Source of the DNA: an uncultured Clostridia bacterium
GTDB lineage: Bacteria > Bacillota > Clostridia > Lachnospirales > Lachnospiraceae
Length of the DNA: 13,871 nt
NCBI GenBank assembly: GCA_946611595.1
Contig: CAMODY010000031.1
Coordinates: 1-13,871 of the forward strand
Reading direction: 5' to 3'
The notes under the pieces were generated by a model. It was not told the origin of the DNA, ran no database searches, and saw only the letters and a list, made by a program, of their open reading frames with translations. The position numbers and the translations under genes are program-made. Positions 1 through 5,643 of this stretch are shown piece after piece; within the stretch, counting starts at the first letter, position 1; every line of letters begins with the position of its first letter.

Positions 1-36
1 CTGACCTTTCATATTGTAAACAGATACTTTTGACAT
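1..36 (-). CDS. rplD: 50S ribosomal protein L4, N-terminal fragment
   Basis: Only the first 12 codons are inside the window (MSKVSVYNMKGQ), and the gene continues past the left edge. The N-terminus matches the usual start of bacterial L4, and the position directly after rplC is the standard S10-operon order (rpsJ-rplC-rplD). The start ATG at 34-36 follows a strong AGGAGG-type ribosome binding site at about 43-50 (minus strand), 25 bp after the rplC stop codon. L4 is a large-subunit protein and, in E. coli, the autogenous repressor of this operon; whether that holds here is not visible. Confidence 0.9.
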   Translation of the reverse strand, partial: MSKVSVYNMKGQ

Positions 37-61
37 CTGAATTTCCTCCTTTCCCTAATCG

Positions 62-691
62 TTAAGCCTTGACTGCTTCACGTACAACTACTAAAGCTTT
101 CTTCGGTCCCGGTACAGCACCCTTAACCAGGATCAGATTGTCTTCGGCATCAACTCTAACGATTTCAAGGTTCTGGATGGTGACTCTTTTTGCACCCATC
201 TGACCAGGCATGTGTTTTCCCTTGAATACTCTGGACGGATCAGATGCGCTGCCGTTGGAACCTGCATGTCTGTGATATTTGGAACCATGCTTCATAGGTC
301 CTCTGTGCTGGCCGAATCTCTTGATCGCACCCTGGAAACCTTTACCTTTGGAGATGGCGCTTACGTCGATCTTATCGCCAGCTTCAAAAATGTCTGCCTT
401 GATTTCGTCTTTTACATTGTAGTCTGCAGCATTCTCAAAACGGAATTCTCTGATGAATCTCTTGTAAGGAATGTCTGCTTTGTCGAACTTGCCTCTGTCC
501 GGGCTGTTAACAAGAGTTTCTCTCTTGTCCATAAAACCTACCTGAACAGCTGCATAGCCGTCGTTTTCTTCAGTCTTAACCTGTGTTACTACACAAGGGC
601 CTGCCTGAAGAACTGTCACCGGTGTGAGCACGCCGTCTTCGTTGAAGACCTGAGTCATACCGACTTTAGTTGCTAAAATCGCTTTCTTCAT
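62..691 (-). CDS. rplC: 50S ribosomal protein L3
   Basis: This 209-residue protein is L3, an early-assembling protein of the large ribosomal subunit that binds 23S rRNA near the peptidyl transferase centre. It shows the typical opening (MKKAILATKVGMTQVF), the central KGKGFQGAIKRFG segment at about 115-127, and the long loop with HRHAGSNG, DPSRVFKGK and MPGQMG at about 140-166. In the loop, E. coli has a glutamine that PrmB methylates; here the matching stretch is GSAS, so that modification site appears absent, as I recall is common in Firmicutes. The length is normal. The start ATG at 689-691 has an AGGAGG site a few bases upstream. It lies second in the operon, 93 bp after rpsJ, and that gap holds an RNA structure described separately. 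Confidence 0.97.
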   Translation of the reverse strand: MKKAILATKVGMTQVFNEDGVLTPVTVLQAGPCVVTQVKTEENDGYAAVQVGFMDKRETLVNSPDRGKFDKADIPYKRFIREFRFENAADYNVKDEIKADIFEAGDKIDVSAISKGKGFQGAIKRFGQHRGPMKHGSKYHRHAGSNGSASDPSRVFKGKHMPGQMGAKRVTIQNLEIVRVDAEDNLILVKGAVPGPKKALVVVREAVKA

Positions 692-714
692 TATTAATAA
701 CCTCCTGTTATACT

Positions 715-760
715 ACAGCGGAACACCTGGGTGTTCATTCTAGATTGAACAGTACGCTGT
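715..760 (-). promoter_or_regulatory. Structured rpsJ-rplC intercistronic RNA
   Basis: On the minus strand the outer arms ACAGCG (755-760) and CGCTGT (715-720) enclose a tight hairpin, GAACACC/GGTGTTC, at 721-736. A competing hairpin uses TGTTCA and TGAACA (732-737 with 746-751). Its TGAACA arm overlaps the GAACACC arm, so the two cannot form at once. The structure ends just before the rplC ribosome binding site. No U-run follows, so this is not an intrinsic terminator. A role in rplC translation or mRNA processing is inference. Confidence 0.5.
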
Positions 761-784
761 TTTACTGCTTCATTAATGAAAGAT

Positions 785-1102
785 TTACTGCTCTTTCATT
801 TTGATGTTGACATAAACGCCTGCCGGCATATCCAGTTTGGAAAGAGCTTCCATTGTCTTCTGGGTCGGTGCGATTACATCGATGAGTCTCTTATGAGTTC
901 TCTGCTCGAACTGCTCACGGGAATCTTTGTATTTGTGAACTGCTCTTAAGATGGTGATGACTTCCTTCTTTGTCGGAAGCGGTACCGGTCCACTAACCTG
1001 AGATCCGTTTTTCTTTACAGTCTCGATGATCTTTGCGGCTGACTGATCGATCAGTTTGTGATCATAAGCCTTGAGAGTGATTCTCATTACCTGATTTGCC
1101 AT
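785..1102 (-). CDS. rpsJ: 30S ribosomal protein S10 (NusE)
   Basis: This 105-residue protein is S10, a small-subunit head protein that also acts as NusE in transcription antitermination with NusB. The whole chain matches the family: MANQVMRITLKAYDHKLID at the N-terminus, the extended loop with HKYKDSREQFEQRTHKR at about 56-72, and LPAGV/MPAGV-like residues near the C-terminus (MPAGVYVNIK). The length is normal (family about 102-105). The ATG at 1100-1102 follows a strong AGGAGG six bases upstream. It is the first gene of the S10 operon and is preceded by a leader of about 350 nt, as expected for a feedback-controlled ribosomal protein operon. Confidence 0.97.
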   Translation of the reverse strand: MANQVMRITLKAYDHKLIDQSAAKIIETVKKNGSQVSGPVPLPTKKEVITILRAVHKYKDSREQFEQRTHKRLIDVIAPTQKTMEALSKLDMPAGVYVNIKMKEQ

Positions 1103-1171
1103 TTTGTTCCTCCTAAAAATTTGATTTTTTTCGTTCCGTACACTCTCCCGTGTGTGTCACGTTTTTCGCAC

Positions 1172-1202
1172 AAAAAATTGGCATAGTTAGACAGCCAATT
1201 TT
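1172..1202 (-). terminator. Attenuator-like intrinsic terminator in the S10 leader
   Basis: On the minus strand AAATTGGC (around 1194-1202) pairs with GCCAATTT (around 1174-1182) across an 11-nt loop, and the descending arm runs straight into six U residues (1172-1177). It sits about 70 nt upstream of rpsJ and downstream of the S10 promoter, so full-strength termination here would silence the operon. That fits an attenuator rather than an end-of-gene terminator. The stem has only three G-C pairs, so it may be weak. Confidence 0.45.
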
Positions 1203-1275
1203 CAATGTAATCCGCTGCGTCCCACCGCTCGCAGGCATTTTGCCCCGCCTTCGGCGCTTTGAAGATGATCAAGTC

Positions 1276-1386
1276 TTACAAAGCTGACCAGCTCTTGTTG
1301 TGCTGCATTTCCGTGATCTCACGTTGTTTCCGTCTCCATTGACGGACCGTGGTGTACATCTGACGCTTCGCCGGATCTTCCGGCAT
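1276..1386 (-). CDS. Possible 36-residue leader ORF in the S10 leader
   Basis: An ATG at 1384-1386 opens a 36-codon frame ending in TAA (MPEDPAKRQMYTT...NKSWSAL). It is rich in Arg, Lys, Gln and Trp, with a central RQWRRKQRE. A purine-rich AAAGGGAG lies only three bases before the ATG, closer than is usual, and is partly paired in a CTTTAAA/TTTAAAG stem. The GCCGGA-AGA-TCCGGC hairpin starts at its second codon. I do not recognise the peptide. It may be a regulatory leader peptide or a chance frame inside structured RNA. Confidence 0.22.
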   Translation of the reverse strand: MPEDPAKRQMYTTVRQWRRKQREITEMQHNKSWSAL

Positions 1387-1458
1387 TTGCTCCCTTTAAA
1401 TTACCTGCTTGCTCTGCAGCAACTTTAAAGATCAACGCTTTTGCGTCGCAGCCTTGAT

Positions 1459-1487
1459 AGAATACTATATGTTTTTTCCAAATGCAA
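1459..1487 (-). promoter_or_regulatory. Sigma-A-type promoter of the S10 operon
   Basis: On the minus strand the -35 box TTGCAT (1482-1487) and -10 box TATTCT (1459-1464) are separated by exactly 17 bp. An A-rich tract immediately upstream of the -35 box (about 1488-1508) resembles an UP element, as expected for a strong ribosomal protein promoter. The predicted start is near 1452. Confidence 0.7.
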
Positions 1488-1539
1488 GCACTTTTTTCAC
1501 TTTTTTTACAAGTGTTTTATATGGATTCTATATATAGTA

Positions 1540-1567
1540 GTTTCTAATAATTTAAGGCACTAGAAAC
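1540..1567. promoter_or_regulatory. Inverted repeat between S10 and lysR promoters
   Basis: A perfect 7-bp inverted repeat, GTTTCTA (1540-1546) and TAGAAAC (1561-1567), with a 14-bp spacer. It lies 20 bp upstream of the proposed lysR -35 box and about 50 bp upstream of the S10 -35 box. It has no U-run. LysR-type regulators often bind dyads upstream of their own gene, so an operator is plausible but unproven. Confidence 0.3.
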
Positions 1568-1586
1568 AGCCCCAAAAGCATAACTC

Positions 1587-1615
1587 TTGCGAATTAGTAA
1601 CCATAAGTTTACAAT
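1587..1615 (+). promoter_or_regulatory. Candidate promoter of the lysR-type gene
   Basis: TTGCGA (1587-1592) and TACAAT (1610-1615) are separated by 17 bp, giving a predicted start near 1622 and a short leader before the ribosome binding site at 1647-1652. A stronger-looking TATAAT at 1640-1645 lies too close to the start codon to be the main -10 box. Confidence 0.45.
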
Positions 1616-1657
1616 ATATCCGTTGATAGCATTCCTATATATAATGAAGGAGAACTG

Positions 1658-2551
1658 ATGGAATTCAGAAGGATCGAATATTTCCTTGTGCTGGCAGACA
1701 AGCTGAATTATGCAAAGGCTGCAAAAGAGCTTTGCATCTCCTCTCAGGCTTTGACAAAACAGATCAATATCCTGGAGGATGAGCTCGGAACAAAACTGTT
1801 TCATCGCACCACGCGCTCTGTCCAGCTTACAGAAGACGGTGAAATGTGCAAAAACCAGTTTGCGAATCTTAAGGCACAGTATGATGCCACAGTTTCGGCT
1901 GTCGAAAATGCCATCAAGTCTAAAAACAAGGTCGTCCGCATGAGTTTCTTTGCTCCGCTTCCCAAAAACGAACTGATGAATCCTCTGATCCATGCCCTTT
2001 CCGAGGAATTCGAAGATATTGACTTCGAGATCACGACTGACAACATGGATGGTCTTCGCGATAAGCTGAAAAACGGTGATCTTGATCTTGTCTTTACGAA
2101 TGCTCACGATTTTGAAGATTGGAGAGGCTGTGAGACAATAGCCTTTAAAACCACTCCGGCGCAGGTCATTGTTTCCGCAAAGCACCCCTGGGTCAAAGAA
2201 GGAAAAACTTCTATAACAAAAGAGGATCTGAGAAACGGGGACATCCTGCTTTTGATCAAGCATGGTCCGTATGAATTCAATAGTTTCTATGCAAAAGTAA
2301 AGACGCAGAGCCGTACTCTTGTCCCTAATTTTGACTCCATGATGATCGAACTGGAAAAGGGCCGTAAATTCGGTGTATTCCCTATGGTATTCAACGATAT
2401 GCAGCATTCCGGTTTTATCTGTTTTGATCTGCCGGAGGAATACAGATTCAATTACCGGACCATGTGTGGTTTTAAAAAGGCGAATCAAAACCCTTACGCA
2501 AGAAAAGTCTTCCAGTATATAAAGAAGCATCAGAAGGAATTCTCTTTCTGA
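1658..2551 (+). CDS. LysR-family transcriptional regulator
   Basis: This 297-residue protein has the standard LysR layout: an N-terminal winged helix-turn-helix (about 1-61; recognition region NYAKAAKELCISSQALTKQI at 17-36, then LGTKLFHRTTRSVQLTEDG) and a C-terminal effector-binding domain from about 90. The length is typical. The ATG follows AAGGAG at a good distance. The gene diverges from the S10 operon and converges on the URO-D-like pair across a shared terminator. LysR proteins often control a divergent gene, but the divergent gene here is a housekeeping ribosomal operon, so the target may be itself, the convergent pair or a distant gene. The effector is unknown. Confidence 0.93.
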   Translation: MEFRRIEYFLVLADKLNYAKAAKELCISSQALTKQINILEDELGTKLFHRTTRSVQLTEDGEMCKNQFANLKAQYDATVSAVENAIKSKNKVVRMSFFAPLPKNELMNPLIHALSEEFEDIDFEITTDNMDGLRDKLKNGDLDLVFTNAHDFEDWRGCETIAFKTTPAQVIVSAKHPWVKEGKTSITKEDLRNGDILLLIKHGPYEFNSFYAKVKTQSRTLVPNFDSMMIELEKGRKFGVFPMVFNDMQHSGFICFDLPEEYRFNYRTMCGFKKANQNPYARKVFQYIKKHQKEFSF

Positions 2552-2591
2552 GCCTCTGGTTTCACTGAGCACTTACACGATGAAACAAATA

Positions 2592-2627
2592 AAAAGGCAT
2601 TTCAGGAACAATCCCGAAATGCCTTTT
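2592..2627. terminator. Bidirectional terminator between lysR and the beta-protein gene
   Basis: Perfect 12-bp arms AAAAGGCATTTC (2592-2603) and GAAATGCCTTTT (2616-2627) with a 12-nt loop. The arms give a U-run in both directions, and it is stronger on the minus strand (TTTTTATTT). It serves the converging lysR (+) and 98-residue protein gene (-). Confidence 0.88.
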
Positions 2628-2652
2628 ATAGATTATTATTGTTGATTCTTAC

Positions 2653-2949
2653 TTAGATGCGAACGCCTGTTACATCAAAGGATCCCATAGCATTGGATGA
2701 TTTTCCTGTAACTTTGTCGCCTTCAACAACACCTTCCAGGTTGTTTGTCATTTCACCAACATTTGTCTTGATCGTAATTGTATAGGAAAAGTTTGTTCCG
2801 TCAAATTTTCCATTCTCAATCTGTGCAGTAGCGCCATTGCTTCCGTCAGTTCCTGTTCCAGTCAGAACGCCATCAGCAACTTGAAATTCCATGATAGATT
2901 TCATATCGCCCATGTAAGTGTGTACTGTGAATTCCCATTTTCCATCCAT
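2653..2949 (-). CDS. Small beta-rich protein of unknown function, paired with URO-D-like gene
   Basis: A 98-residue protein without signal peptide or membrane segment. It opens with GKWEF and then alternates short hydrophobic/threonine-rich strands with glycine turns (GVLTGTGTDG at 27-36, GKFDG at 47-51, GVVEGDKVTGKS at 73-84, a final FDVTGVR), a pattern of a small antiparallel beta barrel or sandwich. I recognise the general type (small 'GxW...G.LTGT...G.V.GD.I.G' domain) but not a named function. A strong AGGAGG precedes the ATG. It follows the URO-D-like gene by 52 bp with no terminator between, and the shared terminator lies 25 bp downstream, so the two form an operon. A binding or accessory role to the upstream enzyme is inference from context. 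Confidence 0.85.
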   Translation of the reverse strand: MDGKWEFTVHTYMGDMKSIMEFQVADGVLTGTGTDGSNGATAQIENGKFDGTNFSYTITIKTNVGEMTNNLEGVVEGDKVTGKSSNAMGSFDVTGVRI

Positions 2950-3001
2950 GATTAATACCTCCTAAATAATTAACTGTGTGTCAACGTTTTACAATGTATC
3001 A

Positions 3002-4000
3002 TTATGCTGTCCACTTATTTGCTTTATTAAGTTCAGCATAAACACCATATTTTTTACCTTCGTCATCAATGATCTGATCAACGCCCGGTACAACTGAGAA
3101 CATAACTGCCGAAGATGCCATCAGTCCGCCGCCTCTTCCAAGATCGTCAATAACTCTTCTGACTTCCGCACGGATTTCCTCTTCTGTGCTATCTGCTCTG
3201 TCCGTTGCCTGCGGAGATACACATCCGGCAAATACGATCTTATCGCCATAGGTCTGCTTAAGCATATGAAGATCATTGTTCGGCTGTACAGAATGCCAGC
3301 TGTCTACTCCGATTTCTACAAGGTCGCCTACAATCGGGGTAATGTATCCACAGCTATGATGCATATATTTCATTCCAAGGTCATGAGCAGCTTTTGCCAT
3401 TCTACGTTCTGGCTCTTTATAGAACTGTCTCCACATTTCCGGAGACATAAACATGGACTTCTCATTGCCCCAGTCATCATGCATCATAACAAAGTCAATA
3501 TCCATATACTCTTTCATCGGCTCAAAGAAAGCAATTCTCCAGTCAGCATATGCATTGACATAATCAGCGTAAGCATCTTCGTCATCATAAGGAGCCATAA
3601 GACCTGTTACGTGACCCATCTCAGCACATATTCTTTCGAAGGCTCCAACATTACCTACATAATATCCCTGCAGTTCATCTTTCTTGGACCACATAGCTTT
3701 GGTTCTTTCGCCCATAGCCTTCCAGTCAAGTTCATTTCTATAGTCTGGGAACTGGATATAATCTTTCCATTCTGTAATATCATCAAAACGCTCCCCGCCC
3801 GGTTTAACGTGTGTCATCAGCAAAGGATTTTCTTTGTCAAGCTCCCACTCAAGACCGGACCAGTCTGTGCCATCCATAAACAGCGGACGGTCATTGATTT
3901 CAGGAGTAATGATCATTTGTGCAGCAGTATTGATCATTGGCACCCATTCCGGTTCTTCATGATTCCAGCACATTTCCATATTTTCGCGTTCAGTTATCAT
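3002..4000 (-). CDS. Uroporphyrinogen-decarboxylase-family protein (probable methyltransferase-like)
   Basis: A 332-residue protein of the URO-D/MtaA superfamily (TIM barrel). That superfamily includes heme-pathway HemE and the zinc-dependent methyltransferases that move methyl groups between corrinoid proteins and thiols or O-demethylation substrates. Visible marks are HDDWG at 174-178, HHSCG at 214-218 (the H-x-C zinc pair of the methyltransferase branch), FAGCVSPQ at 257-264 in place of the common G-N-[VI]-x-P, and DLGRGGGLMASSAVMF at 286-301. The cysteine that supplies the third zinc ligand near this last segment in MtaA-type enzymes is not evident. HemE's N-terminal arginine motif is not seen, so heme synthesis is unlikely. 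The start is set by AGGAGGAG upstream of the ATG. The substrate is unknown. No corrinoid protein gene is in the window. Confidence 0.85.
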   Translation of the reverse strand: MITERENMEMCWNHEEPEWVPMINTAAQMIITPEINDRPLFMDGTDWSGLEWELDKENPLLMTHVKPGGERFDDITEWKDYIQFPDYRNELDWKAMGERTKAMWSKKDELQGYYVGNVGAFERICAEMGHVTGLMAPYDDEDAYADYVNAYADWRIAFFEPMKEYMDIDFVMMHDDWGNEKSMFMSPEMWRQFYKEPERRMAKAAHDLGMKYMHHSCGYITPIVGDLVEIGVDSWHSVQPNNDLHMLKQTYGDKIVFAGCVSPQATDRADSTEEEIRAEVRRVIDDLGRGGGLMASSAVMFSVVPGVDQIIDDEGKKYGVYAELNKANKWTA

Positions 4001-4065
4001 CTTATCTCCTCCTCATATTCGTACAATACCTTCTTCGTAGAACGATCTACTTTCTATTCAAAGTA

Positions 4066-4095
4066 TATATAATTAGTCATAGTAAGAGAATTCAA
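4066..4095 (-). promoter_or_regulatory. Candidate promoter of the URO-D-like operon
   Basis: On the minus strand TTGAAT (4090-4095) is followed after 17-18 bp by TTATAT or TATATA (4066-4072). The -35 box directly abuts the U-run of the upstream terminator (4094-4103). The predicted start is near 4059, leaving a leader of about 60 nt. Confidence 0.4.
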
Positions 4096-4253
4096 AAAAA
4101 TTTGCCGATTAACAACTTCAGGTTGTTAATCGGCATTTCTTTTACATTCTCATCTTCTTTATAACCCATGCCCATCTTCATACCGTTTAAGATATCTCCG
4201 ACAGGAACAAAGTCGTTCGGCGGGAATTTTACATGGTCTTTCCTGTCTTCCAT
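4092..4253 (-). CDS. Unrecognised 53-codon ORF or gene remnant running into a terminator
   Basis: An ATG at 4251-4253 opens 53 codons ending in TGA at 4092-4094 (MEDRKDHVKFPPNDFVPVGDI at the start, GMKMGMGYKEDENVKEM in the middle, LIGKFF at the end). The composition looks protein-like. It lies 41 bp after the MalY-like gene on the same strand. Arguments against it: two in-frame TGA stops precede the ATG, no good ribosome binding site is visible, and the last third is encoded by the terminator hairpin and its U-run. It may be the tail of a decayed gene. I do not recognise the family. Confidence 0.3.
   Translation of the reverse strand: MEDRKDHVKFPPNDFVPVGDILNGMKMGMGYKEDENVKEMPINNLKLLIGKFF
4104..4134. 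terminator. Terminator after the MalY-like gene
   Basis: A perfect 13-bp stem, GCCGATTAACAAC (4104-4116) with GTTGTTAATCGGC (4122-4134), and a 5-nt loop. On the minus strand it is followed by AAATTTTTTT, so it ends transcription coming from the MalY-like gene. On the plus strand a weaker ATTTCTTTT follows. It also insulates the URO-D-like promoter that starts right behind it. Confidence 0.88.
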
Positions 4254-4294
4254 TCATCACTTATCTTTAATAGAGCTATCGTTAAAAAAGTCTT

Positions 4295-5494
4295 CTAGAA
4301 AACATGCTGCTTTAATCTCCGAAAAGCTTCTTCGATCCGCTGTGTCGGCGAAGCCAGATTCAGGCGGATCGTGTGTGTTCCTCCAAACGGACGTCCATCC
4401 TGCCAGAGAACACCGACTTCCATCCCTTTTTTCAGCAATTCATCTAAGGTCAGATGATGCTGAGCGCAATACTCTTTGCAATCCAGGAACAACATATAGG
4501 TTCCTTCCGGCTGCTCTACAGAGATTCCCTGAACTGCCTGTAAAGCTTCAAGTGCGATCCGGACATTTTCTTCCAGGATCTTCAGTAAACCATCTACCCA
4601 CGCAGCGCCCTCTTCGCTATACGCACCCATCAGTGCATACATGGAAAGGACATTCATATGGTTATAACTGGTGGCCGCCTCATAAGCCTCGATTCGATTT
4701 CGCAGCTCCTTTCCATAGATAATGTGATAAGAGCCCACCAATCCCGCAAGATTAAATGTTTTTGACGGTGCATAGAGTTCTACAGTATTTTCATGCGCAT
4801 ATTCCGATACTGAAGCAAACGGAATGTGTTGATTTCCAAAAAGGATCAGGTCCGACCATATCTCATCCGATATAACGGTAACACCATATTTTTCAAACAG
4901 AGCTGCTGCCGCTTCCAGCTCTTCTCTATTCCAGACCCTTCCTGTCGGATTGTGTGGGGAGCAGAAAACAGCAGCTTTGATATCTTCCATTTTGATCTTT
5001 TCTTCCATGTCAGCAAGATCCATCTGCCATCTGCCATCTGCATCCTTTATCAGCTCACTTCCGATAATGTCGTAATGATTATCCTTCAGCACATGTGTGA
5101 AGCCGATATATGCCGGTGTATGAAGAAGAACTTTTCCGCCATGCGGAAGAAGAACTTTCAAGCTGCTGACCAGCCCGCCAAGCAGTCCGTTTTCATAACC
5201 GATCGCATCCTTTGTAATGTCTGTGATCCCATGTCGCGTCCTATGCCAATTTGCAATGGCCTCATAGTATTCCGCTCTCACAGAGTAATATCCAAACGAA
5301 GGATGTGCCAGTCTTTCCGACATTCTGTCAGTGATGCAGGTGGGAACAACGAAGTTCATATCTGCAACCCACATCGGGAGTCTGTCAAACTCTGGTTTTA
5401 ATACATCATCTATCACAAATCCGTTTAACTCCGGAATATCGATCGCAATGGCATCTTTTCCTCTTCGGTCCGGAACAGTCGTATAATCAAACAT
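4295..5494 (-). CDS. MalY/PatB-type PLP-dependent C-S lyase / aminotransferase
   Basis: A 399-residue fold-type I PLP enzyme of class I/II aminotransferases, closest in pattern to MalY/PatB cystathionine beta-lyases. These split cysteine-S-conjugates or cystathionine into pyruvate, ammonia and a thiol. Seen: the N-terminal LPMWVADMNF (39-48), typical of this subgroup; HPSFGYY (64-70); SPHNPTGR (179-186); SDEIWSDL (209-216), with the Asp that binds the PLP ring nitrogen; APSKTFNLAG (242-251), with Lys245 as Schiff-base lysine; and RLNLA (377-381), with the Arg that binds the substrate carboxylate. The length is full. GAGGA lies about 10 bases before the ATG. It has its own promoter and follows the butyrate kinase gene after a terminator. 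The true substrate cannot be read from the sequence. Confidence 0.9.
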   Translation of the reverse strand: MFDYTTVPDRRGKDAIAIDIPELNGFVIDDVLKPEFDRLPMWVADMNFVVPTCITDRMSERLAHPSFGYYSVRAEYYEAIANWHRTRHGITDITKDAIGYENGLLGGLVSSLKVLLPHGGKVLLHTPAYIGFTHVLKDNHYDIIGSELIKDADGRWQMDLADMEEKIKMEDIKAAVFCSPHNPTGRVWNREELEAAAALFEKYGVTVISDEIWSDLILFGNQHIPFASVSEYAHENTVELYAPSKTFNLAGLVGSYHIIYGKELRNRIEAYEAATSYNHMNVLSMYALMGAYSEEGAAWVDGLLKILEENVRIALEALQAVQGISVEQPEGTYMLFLDCKEYCAQHHLTLDELLKKGMEVGVLWQDGRPFGGTHTIRLNLASPTQRIEEAFRRLKQHVF

Positions 5495-5535
5495 CTCTGT
5501 CTATCCTCTTTTCATTCCATTTGTAGTTCCTAAAC

Positions 5536-5564
5536 AGTATACATGACAAAGGCAAAATAAACTA
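5536..5564 (-). promoter_or_regulatory. Candidate promoter of the MalY-like gene
   Basis: On the minus strand a good -10 box TATACT (5536-5541) is preceded, after 17 bp, by a poor -35 match TAGTTT (5559-5564). The start is predicted near 5529, giving a leader of about 35 nt. Confidence 0.45.
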
Positions 5565-5578
5565 TCTCAAAACAGCAA

Positions 5579-5607
5579 GAACGGCTGCGATATTTTCACA
5601 GCCGTTC
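5579..5607 (-). terminator. Terminator after butyrate kinase
   Basis: Arms GAACGGCTG (5579-5587) and CAGCCGTTC (5599-5607) form a 9-bp GC-rich stem with an 11-nt loop, followed on the minus strand by TTGCTGTTTTG. The U-run is broken, but the place, 36 bp after the stop codon, is right. Confidence 0.7.
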
Positions 5608-5643
5608 CACACGCTCCCCTCAAATGAAGCAATAGGTGATTGA

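Larger units (their letters stand above)
1103..1452 (-). promoter_or_regulatory. Long structured 5' leader of the S10 operon
   Basis: Between the predicted transcription start (about 1452) and the rpsJ start lie about 350 nt with many inverted repeats. In minus-strand order these are: GACGC-AAAA-GCGTT; a nested CTTTAAA/TTTAAAG stem around TTGCT-GCAG-AGCAA; GCCGGA-AGA-TCCGGC; CACG/CGTG enclosing CCGTC/GACGG; AGCTG/CAGCT; CGCC-GAA-GGCG; CTGCG/CGCAG; and the attenuator-like hairpin at 1174-1202. Such density suggests a cis-regulatory leader. In E. coli, L4 controls the S10 operon through a leader by attenuation; I do not recognise this leader as a named Rfam family, so the ligand is inference. 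Confidence 0.6.

Noticed and set aside
1205..1240. T-box-like stretch GCGGTGGGACGCAGCGG in the S10 leader, upstream of a terminator-like hairpin
   Set aside because: It resembles the T-box core only partly (a base is missing from the GGTGGNACCGCG core), it does not overlap the terminator's ascending arm as a real antiterminator must, and no tRNA-related gene follows.
1087..1272. Minus-strand 61-codon frame from the S10 leader into rpsJ
   Set aside because: It begins at a TTG without ribosome binding site, passes through the attenuator hairpin and the rpsJ ribosome binding site, and overlaps rpsJ out of frame. It is probably open by chance.
1544..2572. Long minus-strand frame (342 codons) opposite the LysR gene
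   Set aside because: It is antisense to a clear LysR-family gene with its own ribosome binding site; the product is rich in Cys/Phe/Ile/Arg, resembles no family and has no plausible start signal.
3266..4072. Plus-strand frame (268 codons) opposite the URO-D-like gene
   Set aside because: A shadow of the real minus-strand gene; the Phe/His/Ser/Ile-rich translation has no domain pattern and it would overlap the real gene almost completely.
4826..5401. Plus-strand frame (191 codons) opposite the MalY-like gene
   Set aside because: The minus strand has an unbroken PLP enzyme with all catalytic motifs; this frame is antisense noise.
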